Shown: positions 16,464 through 24,151 of the stretch, piece after piece
Numbering within the stretch: the first letter of the stretch is position 1
Layout of the letters: every line of letters starts with the position of its first letter
Assembly (NCBI GenBank): GCA_030706635.1
Contig: JAUZOD010000001.1
Span: 124,001 to 188,000 of the forward strand
DNA: 64,000 nt
Direction of reading: 5' to 3'
DNA from: Bacteroidota bacterium
Lineage (GTDB): Bacteria > Bacteroidota > Bacteroidia > Chitinophagales > Chitinophagaceae
Notes under the pieces: generated by a model
Databases searched by the model: none
What the model saw: the letters and a program-made list of their open reading frames with translations, nothing else
Told to the model about the DNA's origin: nothing
Position numbers and translations under genes: made by a program

Positions 16464-17573
16464 CTATTTTATTTTTACAGGAATTCCATTGTATAAATTC
16501 CCGTCTGCCCGTGTGATAAACTGTTCGTTCTTTGCCAGACCGCTAAGTACCTCCACGCGGTCACCATAAGTTCTTCCTAAGCGGACCCAGCGAAGCAATG
16601 CCGTATTATCAGACCCGACGGTATATAATCCGGTTAACTGGTCCTTGTATATAATACTGGAAAGGGGAACCAGAACAGCCTCTCCGTCAATTCCTGTGGC
16701 AGTCGTATTTTCGGACGGAATGGAAATATCAGCATACATGCCGGCATACAATCCTCTCTTTTCATTCTCCGGGATACTGACTTTTATAATATACTCACCG
16801 CCGGTATACTGGGATGAAGAACTAATCTGGGTCACCAGGCCATGGATCCTTTTATCAAGAGATTTGATGCTTATCAGGGCATTCGCTCCGGGTTGAATCT
16901 GGCTGATGAGATTTTCAGGAACCGAAGCGCTTACCTGGTAAGAACCGCTTTGTTCCATGGTCAGAATGGGCATAGCGGGACTGGCCATACTACCAGCATC
17001 AGCCAGTTTCTGCGTAATGATTCCTGAGAAAGGGGCCGTCAGACTCGTATACCTGAGCGTAGCATTCACCTCATTCCGGATTTGCTTTGCTGCCTCAAGT
17101 CCGGATAACGCGGAATGATATTGTAACGTAACATTATCCAGCTCTTTTGCCGTAGCACTTTGCTGATTGTATAGAATCGTGAACCGGTCAAAGTCTTTTT
17201 GCGCGTTATTCAGTGCAGCCTGTGCCTCGGCAATCTTGGCGCCGGCCTGAGCTCTTTTAGCCAGGATATCCTGGTTGCTGATGGTAGCCAGTAGCTGATC
17301 TTTATTTACGTGATCCCCGACATTTACTTTTAGCATGGTGATGATTCCCATTACCCTTGTACTGATATTCACTGTCCGGGAGGCTTCAACCTGGCCGCTT
17401 ATACTCAGGTCATGTTGCGCGGCGCCGGAAGGTTCAGCAACCGTTACAACAACAGCAGAATCTATATTGGTGAATGTTCCTCCTTTTTTACCCGCGGAAC
17501 AGGCACTCAAAGCGAGTATGCCCAACGCGGCAAATAGCTGGACAACTCCTGGTCTGTTTATAATTATGCGCAT
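16464..17573 (-). CDS. RND periplasmic adaptor, lipoprotein
   Basis: 369 residues with a lipobox (ALSAC, Cys25), so it is anchored in the membrane by lipid. The layout is that of the HlyD/AcrA membrane fusion family: a lipoyl-like half (VNISTRVMGIITMLKVNVGD), a coiled-coil hairpin rich in Ala and Gln (about 105-175), the second lipoyl half (TSLTAPFSGIITQ), a beta barrel and the membrane-proximal domain (VPLSSIIYKDQ). It bridges the RND pump to TolC. The gene follows the TolC gene by 12 bases. Confidence 0.95.
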   Translation of the reverse strand: MRIIINRPGVVQLFAALGILALSACSAGKKGGTFTNIDSAVVVTVAEPSGAAQHDLSISGQVEASRTVNISTRVMGIITMLKVNVGDHVNKDQLLATISNQDILAKRAQAGAKIAEAQAALNNAQKDFDRFTILYNQQSATAKELDNVTLQYHSALSGLEAAKQIRNEVNATLRYTSLTAPFSGIITQKLADAGSMASPAMPILTMEQSGSYQVSASVPENLISQIQPGANALISIKSLDKRIHGLVTQISSSSQYTGGEYIIKVSIPENEKRGLYAGMYADISIPSENTTATGIDGEAVLVPLSSIIYKDQLTGLYTVGSDNTALLRWVRLGRTYGDRVEVLSGLAKNEQFITRADGNLYNGIPVKIK

Positions 17574-17585
17574 ATTTTAAATCTT

Positions 17586-18929
17586 TTAATGGTTTGCTGA
17601 AGCCGTTAATAATTCTAAGTACGCTTCGGTGACATGGGTATCAAATACAGCCTGGGCCAAAGCGAATTTTTGCTGTGAAAGCTGGGTAGATGCTGTCAGC
17701 ACCTCGGTCGTATTCACCAGGCCTTGCTGATACCGGTTTTGTAAAATGAGTAAGGACTCCGCTGCCTGTTCAACAGCCAGTTCCTGCTGCCTTATACTGA
17801 ACCGGGCATCTGCAAGATCCCGGAAAGCCTTATTCAGTTCCAGCTGGCTTTGATCTTTTTGCAGCGCAAGTTCTGTTGATAATTTATTACGCTCCAACGT
17901 CTGCGTGACGATTGCATTTTTTGTTGTGTTACCCTTGAAAATATCCCAGGAAAGCTGCACACCGGCCAGGTAGGTTCCCGCTCCGAAACCCAGGATATGG
18001 CTGTCGTTAAACTGGTAACTTCCAAACGCATTTAGTTTTGGCAGGTAACTCATTCTATTCGCCCTGATCATAAGATCAGAGAATTCAATTGCTTTTTGCA
18101 TGGCCAGGAAATCAGACCGGGTTGTCATAATCTGTGTGAATTGACTAACCGTACCGGTTTCCACCTGAGCCAGACTGTCTGCTGTATAAATAACCCCGTT
18201 CTTCTGACCCATCAGTAAACCCAGATAATCTGACACATTCCGGATATTGCTTTTTGCTTTCGCCAGACTGTTCTCAATCATTGTTTCCTGCACCTGGGCA
18301 TTCAGTACGTCGGACTTCTGAATTAACCCCTGTTTATAATGGTTTTCCGTAAAGAGGTAAACGGATTGGGCGTTCTTCAGTGCTTCTTTCAAAACCTTAA
18401 CGGCTTCGTAAGCCAGCAACAATTGCAGATAGGCTTTTTTCACTTCAAAGGATAGATATTCCCGGGTGCGCTCTGTTTTATATTGATATAATTCAGTTTG
18501 TTTTTCCGCGGCCTTCCTTTTGTAAAGGAGGTCCATATTCAGAAGGGGCTGCTGAATATCCAATTTGGTGGTGAAGTCGGGTGTAGTGGAGGGATTATTT
18601 AACAGCTGAGGATTGAAATCATTAGCCGTGATGGACTTTTCCTGCAGCTTAAATCCGAAAGCATATAAGGGGTTATTGGTACTCAGGGCTGAATAGGAGA
18701 AGACGATCTGTGGTAAAAAAACGGCTTCCGTTTGTCTATATTGGGATCCAGCAATGCCTTCATCCATTTTTGCCAGCTGTATGGACTTGTTGTTATTTAA
18801 GGCAGACTGGATTGCTTCGCTCATACTCAGATGGCTCGTACTGTCCTGTGCCGAAACCCTTAATGCAAGAGGATTTAAAAAAACGGCCACGGTAACCGCA
18901 AATAATAAAAATGAATGTCTCCTGTGCAT
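17586..18929 (-). CDS. TolC-family outer-membrane efflux protein
   Basis: 447 residues from the ATG at 18929, where a clear signal peptide begins (HRRHSFLLFAVTVAVFL). The frame is open for 64 more codons upstream to 19121, but that extension is Cys-rich and unlike the family. Two OEP repeats are seen: LSMSEAIQSALNNNKSIQLA to the first long helix pair, and MTTRSDFLAMQKAIEF to the last helix with RYQQGLVNTTEVL. It forms the outer-membrane channel of the efflux system and heads the operon. A -7 box lies 17 bases upstream. Confidence 0.95.
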   Translation of the reverse strand: MHRRHSFLLFAVTVAVFLNPLALRVSAQDSTSHLSMSEAIQSALNNNKSIQLAKMDEGIAGSQYRQTEAVFLPQIVFSYSALSTNNPLYAFGFKLQEKSITANDFNPQLLNNPSTTPDFTTKLDIQQPLLNMDLLYKRKAAEKQTELYQYKTERTREYLSFEVKKAYLQLLLAYEAVKVLKEALKNAQSVYLFTENHYKQGLIQKSDVLNAQVQETMIENSLAKAKSNIRNVSDYLGLLMGQKNGVIYTADSLAQVETGTVSQFTQIMTTRSDFLAMQKAIEFSDLMIRANRMSYLPKLNAFGSYQFNDSHILGFGAGTYLAGVQLSWDIFKGNTTKNAIVTQTLERNKLSTELALQKDQSQLELNKAFRDLADARFSIRQQELAVEQAAESLLILQNRYQQGLVNTTEVLTASTQLSQQKFALAQAVFDTHVTEAYLELLTASANH

Positions 18930-18946
18930 CAACCTTTGATTTGCCA

Positions 18947-18954
18947 CAAAACTA
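18947..18954 (-). promoter_or_regulatory. -7 box of the efflux operon
   Basis: On the minus strand TAGTTTTG matches TAnnTTTG exactly, 17 bases before the TolC ATG at 18929. A good -33 element is not evident, which would suit a promoter that needs an activator. Confidence 0.5.
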
Positions 18955-19235
18955 ACGGTCGGCAAATCTTTAAACGGTAACATTTGTAACGCAAAACACA
19001 ACAGGGGGCAGATTTTACAATGGTCGCTTATGCAGCGTTTGAGTCTGATAAAACCGGCATCGAAAATAGTCAGTCCGAAAACCATGATCACCCAGGCTGT
19101 GAATAATATTTGCCATGTCATGGGGAGTTATGCCCCCTTCAGTTGAACCGGATGACCTATTAATATTCTCCGAAGGATATATTTTATAGAGGGCCTGTGT
19201 GGCAGAGTCTGAAAACGTAATAAATCAGCTATTAA

Positions 19236-19251
19236 AGTGATTTTAGTCACT
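19236..19251. promoter_or_regulatory. Crp/Fnr-type palindromic operator
   Basis: AGTGA-TTTTAG-TCACT is a perfect five-base inverted repeat with six-base spacer, the shape of Crp/Fnr half-sites (TGTGA-N6-TCACA). A plausible -7 element TAATTTTA lies at 19273-19280; this puts the palindrome centre at about -40, the usual position for class II activation of the DUF2892 gene at 19313. The regulator at 11906 is the obvious candidate. Confidence 0.6.
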
Positions 19252-19312
19252 AATAATGGCTTAATGCAGTTTTAATTTTACAATGTTGTTTTAAATAGTA
19301 AATATAAATCAG

Positions 19313-19528
19313 ATGAAAAAGAATATGGGAACAGCTGATCGTACTGTGCGCATCCTGCTCGCAATAATAATGGGTGCATTGTACTTCACCAATACGGTAA
19401 CGGGTGTGTTGGGCATCGTTTTGCTGATACTGACTGTTGTTTTTCTTTTAACCGGTTTCATTAGTTTTTGCCCGCTTTATGCAATTTTTGGTTTTACTAC
19501 CTGCAAAACGAAACAGCAAAAGCCTTAG
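19313..19528 (+). CDS. DUF2892 inner-membrane protein (second copy)
   Basis: 71 residues: a basic start (MKKNMGTADRTVRILLAI), two membrane segments and the family motif FISFCPLYAIFG with its conserved Cys, then TTCKTK. It is more typical of DUF2892 than the copy at 12613. A Crp/Fnr-type palindrome sits about 62 bases upstream. A peroxiredoxin gene follows after 121 bases on the same strand, which suggests a redox theme. Confidence 0.85.
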   Translation: MKKNMGTADRTVRILLAIIMGALYFTNTVTGVLGIVLLILTVVFLLTGFISFCPLYAIFGFTTCKTKQQKP

Positions 19529-19649
19529 CCTCAATTTATGCGAAAGTTGCTGGTTTCTGCATTAAAAATCAGCATGTTGCATTGGTTTGATTGACTTGAA
19601 CCAGTAGATAATCCGTTATGGATTCAGAAACATCTTAAATTGATTTTTT

Positions 19650-20375
19650 ATGTCTGAAATTGTAAACAGTGAAAGTGCTATAACCGGCGCAAGGCCGCTG
19701 CCACGAATAGGTGATATAGCTCCTTCCTTTGATGCCATCACCACCCAAGGCAATATCAAATTCCCGGAGGACTATAAGGGGAGGTGGGTAATCCTTTTTA
19801 GCCATCCGGCTGATTTTACCCCCGTATGTACAAGCGAGTTTATGACTTTTGCCAAAATGGAAAATGACTTTAAAAATCTAAATACCGATCTGGTTGGATT
19901 ATCGGTAGATGGTTTATATAGTCATATTGCCTGGTTAAGAACTATTAAGGATAAGATCGAATTTCGGGGATGGGAGAATGTGGAAGTAAAATTTCCGCTG
20001 ATCGAGGATATTACCATGTCGGTGGCCAGGAAATATGGCATGATACAACCCGGAGAGAGTTCCACAAAAGCAGTCCGTGCCGTATTTTTTATAGATCCAT
20101 TAAGTGTAATCAGGGCTATTATCTATTATCCCTTATCCCTGGGAAGAAATTTTGAAGAACTGAAAAGAGTTATTATTGGTCTGCAAACCGCCGATAAGTT
20201 TGCGGTTGCCACTCCTGCAGATTGGCAACCCGGGGAAGATGTCATTGTTCCCACTGCAGGAAGCTGTGGTGTTGCTGAGGATCGAATGAGCGGTAAAGAA
20301 AATGGGGGAGTTTATTGCAAAGACTGGTTTTTTTGTATGAAACCTCTGACAAAGGAGAAAGTTCTGGCGCGTTAA
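19650..20375 (+). CDS. Peroxiredoxin, Prx6/1-Cys type with extra C-terminal cysteines
   Basis: 241 residues. The peroxidatic Cys60 is in PADFTPVCTSEF and the active-site Arg follows in the TSTKAVRAVFFIDP region. The long C-terminal extension (PADWQPGEDVIVP) is typical of the Prx6 group. Further cysteines occur in GSCGV and YCKDWFFC, as in archaeal-type members that form extra disulfides. The enzyme reduces peroxides in the cytoplasm. It follows a DUF2892 gene and precedes a methyltransferase gene on the same strand; spacing allows either one or separate transcripts. Confidence 0.95.
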   Translation: MSEIVNSESAITGARPLPRIGDIAPSFDAITTQGNIKFPEDYKGRWVILFSHPADFTPVCTSEFMTFAKMENDFKNLNTDLVGLSVDGLYSHIAWLRTIKDKIEFRGWENVEVKFPLIEDITMSVARKYGMIQPGESSTKAVRAVFFIDPLSVIRAIIYYPLSLGRNFEELKRVIIGLQTADKFAVATPADWQPGEDVIVPTAGSCGVAEDRMSGKENGGVYCKDWFFCMKPLTKEKVLAR

Positions 20376-20431
20376 ATTGACTGCTATTATCTTTTCAGGA
20401 TAATTTTTTCAAAATGGTGAAAATTTGAATA

Positions 20432-21028
20432 ATGGAAATATCTACATTTTGGGATAATCGCTATACTGAAAATGAAACCGTTTATGGCAATGAGCCGAAT
20501 ATATTCTTCAGGGAATTTATTGATAAAGCCATTCCGCGATCTCTTCTACTGCCCTGTGAAGGGGAGGGCCGGAATGCCATATACGCCGCAGGGAAGGGTT
20601 GGCTTGTTGATGCTTTTGATTTCAGCCGGGTAGCTGTACAAAAGGCTTTACAAAGAGCAGAAAAAGAAAATCTATCCTTTCATTATGTACAAAAAAGTTT
20701 AGAAGATTTCGAATCTGAAAAAAAATATAAACTCATTGCCTCCATTTATGTTCATATGGGGCCAACTATTCGACAGATCTTTCATCATAAGATTATTGAC
20801 TCCCTGGAAGATGGAGGCGCCATCATATTGGAAGCATTTAGTAAAAAGCAGATACAATTCCAGTCAGGAGGACCAAGAGATGTGAATATGATGTATTCGA
20901 AGCAAGAGCTATTAGAAGATTTCGCCAATCTGAAAATAGAGGTATTGGAAGAAGTTCTAATTGACCTGGAAGAAGGCGGGTTTCATAAAGGGGAAGCCTC
21001 GGTAGTAAGAATGATCGCAGTCAAATAA
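20432..21028 (+). CDS. Class I SAM-dependent methyltransferase, TehB-like
   Basis: 198 residues. The start FWDNRYTENETVYGNEPN is the usual entry of the TehB/thiopurine-like methyltransferase group. The SAM-binding motif is LLLPCEGEGRNAIYAAGKGW (about 38-57), with the acidic residue that binds the ribose in DAFDFS. The protein ends in strands typical of the fold. Substrate is unknown; TehB methylates tellurite, others small thiols. It lies 56 bases after the peroxiredoxin. A small GCCC-TACA-GGGC hairpin follows the stop. Confidence 0.9.
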   Translation: MEISTFWDNRYTENETVYGNEPNIFFREFIDKAIPRSLLLPCEGEGRNAIYAAGKGWLVDAFDFSRVAVQKALQRAEKENLSFHYVQKSLEDFESEKKYKLIASIYVHMGPTIRQIFHHKIIDSLEDGGAIILEAFSKKQIQFQSGGPRDVNMMYSKQELLEDFANLKIEVLEEVLIDLEEGGFHKGEASVVRMIAVK

Positions 21029-21197
21029 ATAACTCAGCCCTACAGGGCCATTTGTAATTTGGTATTTGGAGTTTTAATAATTTGAAGTAGTCAAGATTTA
21101 ATCTGACAGTTGGGATTAACTTTAAGTAACCACACTTATTTAAGTAAGAGGCGGCCAGCCGCGGTGAAAAATGACACTCGCTTGGCTCTCCTAAAAA

Positions 21198-21230
21198 CGA
21201 AAAAAACTTGTAAATCAATGACTTACAAGT
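21198..21230 (-). terminator. Intrinsic terminator of tRNA-Leu
   Basis: Read on the minus strand, ACTTGTAA (21230-21223) pairs with TTACAAGT (21213-21206), nine-base loop, followed by a run of T. It begins ten bases past the tRNA 3' end. Confidence 0.85.
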
Positions 21231-21239
21231 TCATTAAAG

Positions 21240-21323
21240 TGCCCGGGACTGGATTCGAACCAGCACATCCTTGCGAACGCTGCGACCTGAACACAGTGCG
21301 TCTACCAATTTCGCCACCCGGGC
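21240..21323 (-). tRNA. tRNA-Leu, anticodon CAG
   Basis: 84 bases on the minus strand. Acceptor stem GCCCGGG/CCCGGGC pairs perfectly; the D arm is GCG/CGC around AAATTGGTAGA; the anticodon stem CTGTG/CGCAG encloses loop TTCAGGT, giving anticodon CAG for codon CUG. The long variable arm (GTTCGCAAGGAT region) and the discriminator A are typical of leucine tRNAs. The T arm has GGTTCGAATCC. CCA is not encoded. A consensus promoter lies upstream and a terminator downstream, so it is a single-gene transcript. Confidence 0.97.
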
Positions 21324-21329
21324 GGGCTG

Positions 21330-21358
21330 CAAATGTAGAAGGATTCATTGAAAACAAA
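21330..21358 (-). promoter_or_regulatory. Promoter of tRNA-Leu
   Basis: On the minus strand: -33 TTTG at 21358-21355 and -7 TACATTTG at 21337-21330, spacer 17 bases. This is an exact Bacteroidota promoter and the tRNA starts six bases beyond the -7 box. Confidence 0.8.
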
Positions 21359-21378
21359 AAATCACATCAATCCCGTTG

Positions 21379-22854
21379 CTATTTCCACTGTACAATGGCC
21401 ACCGCAAAAGGTTTAAGGGTGATGAACCGGTCTGTTAGTTGCATCCTTGCGGGAGGAAGTTCATTGGTGGAGGCATCAACATAATCCGCAGAACCTCCTT
21501 TCGTTTCTTCAGGCAGCCTAATCTGCATGTCCTTATTATTCTGGTTGATGAGTAACAGTCTTTTGCCTTTAGCAGTAATGAATGCCTGGCTAATAATTCT
21601 GGCATAACCCTGATTGGTCTCCACCAGCTTATCGCCCGGCCCCAGGTTATCTTTCAGCAGTTTTAAGATCCAAAACCGTGGGTTGGGATTTCCATTTTCC
21701 CAATTGGTCATGCTCACGTCAGGATAATTGGACGGATATCCCATCAGTTGCGATTCACCGGCAACATCAATCCCAAGTTTCGTAAGCTCCAGAAACATAT
21801 AGGCATACATGGCTCCTGATAAACAATAATATTCTTTCGTCGGAATTTCGCTGATGATGGTTCCGATTTCATTGATGGTCGTAATGGTTTTGGGAGAATA
21901 CCGTTTCCGGATGCTTTCGATATACCGCACTTTGTCCAAAAAATCATCCACCCGGTCGAAAAATATATACTGCCATTGCTCAACACCCTGTCCGGGACCG
22001 GAAGGACCCGAATAATGATGATAAGAAATACCGTCCAGCGGAATGCCCGGCTGATGATGCGCAGGATTTAAAAAATATTCAAACCATTCGGGATCGCTTT
22101 CGTAGGCCAGCGACATGCCGATAAATTTTGTGCCGGGCGATACTTTTCTCATTTCGGCTACGATAGCATCGTACATTTTGCAGTATATCTGCGGGTTGAT
22201 ATTGTGCTCCAGATCCGGCTCGTTCAATACTTCCCAGTAGGGTATTTTATAGTGCAGTCCCGATTTGTGAAACTTGCCGTGTTCATCCGTAAAGCCACCC
22301 CGGGTGTACCAGCCCAGCAGTCTTCCAAAATAACCGGTCAGCTCTTTCAGCGTGGTATCCCTCAGTTGCGAGCCCTGGTTGTAGTCCCAGACGGTCTGAT
22401 AAGGATCGTCGGGAACGTAAACGGGGGACTCTGTCTTCCACATCCATGCCGGAATGGTACTGAAATTGATCACCACGGAATGTCCCTGGGTGGCCTCCAT
22501 CAAGGCTTTCATGGTACTGTCCAGAAAAGTAAAATCCCAGAATGTCTGATCGCGGGTTGGCGGTTTCAATTCTGCCACCGCCAGCCTGGGATAAGGAAAC
22601 CAGGGCACATAACGCACATAGTCCGCACCCAGTTCTTTCAATGCCTTAAACACCTGATCATGAACATTTGCGGGGAAACGAAGTCTTGGCATTTCCACCA
22701 CCTGCAGCGTGGGCGTCGTTTTGGAAACGGCCGTGACCTTATTCCAGTCAATGGAAACTGAATCCTGCTGCGCCCGAAGAGGCATTGAAGATCCCAGTGC
22801 GGTTAAGCTCATCAATAACGGAAGCCCGTAGTTCATTAGTCTGTTCCTTTTCAT
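21379..22854 (-). CDS. Secreted clan GH-A glycoside hydrolase, GH39-like
   Basis: 491 residues from the ATG at 22854, preferred because the signal peptide (LMNYGLPLLMSLTALGSS) fits it; a second ATG lies four codons upstream. The catalytic acid is Glu in YWEVLNEPDLE and the nucleophile is Glu in TTINEIGT, spaced by about 117 residues, as in TIM-barrel clan GH-A enzymes. The NEPD form and a beta-sandwich-like tail (RFITLKPFAVAIVQWK) recall GH39 (beta-xylosidase, alpha-L-iduronidase) but other small GH-A families fit. It is a single gene, transcribed towards the tRNA. Confidence 0.75.
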   Translation of the reverse strand: MKRNRLMNYGLPLLMSLTALGSSMPLRAQQDSVSIDWNKVTAVSKTTPTLQVVEMPRLRFPANVHDQVFKALKELGADYVRYVPWFPYPRLAVAELKPPTRDQTFWDFTFLDSTMKALMEATQGHSVVINFSTIPAWMWKTESPVYVPDDPYQTVWDYNQGSQLRDTTLKELTGYFGRLLGWYTRGGFTDEHGKFHKSGLHYKIPYWEVLNEPDLEHNINPQIYCKMYDAIVAEMRKVSPGTKFIGMSLAYESDPEWFEYFLNPAHHQPGIPLDGISYHHYSGPSGPGQGVEQWQYIFFDRVDDFLDKVRYIESIRKRYSPKTITTINEIGTIISEIPTKEYYCLSGAMYAYMFLELTKLGIDVAGESQLMGYPSNYPDVSMTNWENGNPNPRFWILKLLKDNLGPGDKLVETNQGYARIISQAFITAKGKRLLLINQNNKDMQIRLPEETKGGSADYVDASTNELPPARMQLTDRFITLKPFAVAIVQWK

Positions 22855-23015
22855 ATGCTTTTCCATTTTGGGCGCTGAAACAATTGTTTTCCAAATTACA
22901 AGAACATCGGAATCAGCAATCCGGCCTGCCAGTGACGGCTTTTTTCCTTAGTTTTAAAACTAAATTTAATTTCTTATTCTGGAAAAAGAGGCTTTAATTT
23001 TTTATACCATGCTGA

Positions 23016-24119
23016 ATGAAAGCATCTAATCAACTCGGGTCTGCACTTACGCTGTCGAGATACAGCCTGCTTTCTATGTTGCGCAGTCCGACCTCAGTCG
23101 TGTTTTCCCTGCTTTTTCCCATCATTTTTATCGTGGTATTCGGTTCTATGGTTGGGGAGCAGATGCCGGTGATCAAGCTCGGTGTGGCGCGGACTTGTGA
23201 CACAACAAATTTAATTTTCGGGGCCATCACGAAAATATCGTCCATCAAACTGATCCGGAATCTTTCTCCGGAGGAACAATCGGATGCGTTGAAAAAAGGA
23301 ACACTTACGGCCGTATTAAATATTTCTCCCGAAAAAGACAGATCACCCGGCAGCAGTTATCACATCAACCTCTTTTCTGCCGGAGCAACGCCTCCAACAT
23401 TGTCTTTACTCAAAACCACTGTACAGGAAACCATCCGACAGATCAATGAGCATCTCTTCCCGAACAATTCCAGCATAGCATCGCTGGACATGACCCAGAC
23501 GCCCGGGCGTGTTTACCGGCAGATTGATTTCATCCTGCCTGGTCAGCTGGGGTTTTCATTGCTGATGGCCGGTGTTTTCGGATCTTCCTTTCTCCTGTTT
23601 CATCTGCGTCAAAGCCTGGTATTAAAGCGACTAAGGGTAACCGCCATCCGCAAAGGCAGCATCATCGGCGGGGAGATGCTGAGCCGTCTTTTTTTTCATG
23701 TGATCGCCTTTATCATTATGGTCGCGCTGGGTTATTATGCGTTCCGGTTCACGCTCGTCAACGGCCTGAATACTTTTCTCGAAATGCTGCTGTTCTCTCT
23801 GTTCGGTCTGGGCATTTTTATGGGAACAGGTTTTATCATCAGCGGGGTGGTGCAGAACGAGAGCTCGATTACGCCAGTTGCCAATACCATTACACTGCCC
23901 CAGATCCTCTTATGCGGATTATTCTTCCCCATAGAAAACTACCCGCACTGGCTTCAGAGTTTTTGCAACCTGCTCCCCCTCACTTTTTTTGTGGACGGAC
24001 TACGTAAGATCGCTTTTGAAGGGACGCCGATATGGCAATTGCAGCGGGAACTTGCTGGTCTTATGATATGGACTGTTGTTATCGGCTTATGGTCGATCAG
24101 GTCTTTTAAATGGGAGTAA
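23016..24119 (+). CDS. ABC-2 type transporter permease
   Basis: 367 residues with one N-terminal membrane helix (FSLLFPIIFIVVFGSMV), a soluble periplasmic domain of about 130 residues, and five more membrane helices after residue 175. This is the YhgE/DrrB-like ABC-2 permease layout. FCNLLPLTFFVDGLRKIAFEG is the usual end motif. The family exports drugs, lipids or polysaccharides together with an ATPase. No ATPase gene is adjacent; the neighbours are a glycosidase and the phosphonate operon end. It may use an ATPase encoded elsewhere. Confidence 0.85.
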   Translation: MKASNQLGSALTLSRYSLLSMLRSPTSVVFSLLFPIIFIVVFGSMVGEQMPVIKLGVARTCDTTNLIFGAITKISSIKLIRNLSPEEQSDALKKGTLTAVLNISPEKDRSPGSSYHINLFSAGATPPTLSLLKTTVQETIRQINEHLFPNNSSIASLDMTQTPGRVYRQIDFILPGQLGFSLLMAGVFGSSFLLFHLRQSLVLKRLRVTAIRKGSIIGGEMLSRLFFHVIAFIIMVALGYYAFRFTLVNGLNTFLEMLLFSLFGLGIFMGTGFIISGVVQNESSITPVANTITLPQILLCGLFFPIENYPHWLQSFCNLLPLTFFVDGLRKIAFEGTPIWQLQRELAGLMIWTVVIGLWSIRSFKWE

Positions 24120-24151
24120 CAGAGCTTTAAAAACGGTTCGTGGCCAGGTCA

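Larger units (their letters stand above)
18930..19312. other. Divergent control region, TolC operon and DUF2892
   Basis: 383 bases between the divergent starts. It holds a minus-strand -7 box (18947-18954) close to TolC and a Crp/Fnr-type palindrome (19236-19251) close to the DUF2892 gene. The minus-strand frame through 18933-19121 joined to TolC could be a separate small hydrophobic peptide (MTWQILFTAWVIMVFGLTIF), but I see no independent support. Confidence 0.6.

Noticed and set aside
18930-19121. N-terminal extension of the TolC-family protein
   Set aside because: A good signal peptide begins at 18929; the extension is Cys-rich and unlike the family.
21110-21484. Plus-strand 124-residue frame containing GTGFEPAHPC
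   Set aside because: It is the translation of the tRNA-Leu complement, a well-known false protein (TGFEPA), and runs into the antisense of the GH-A gene.
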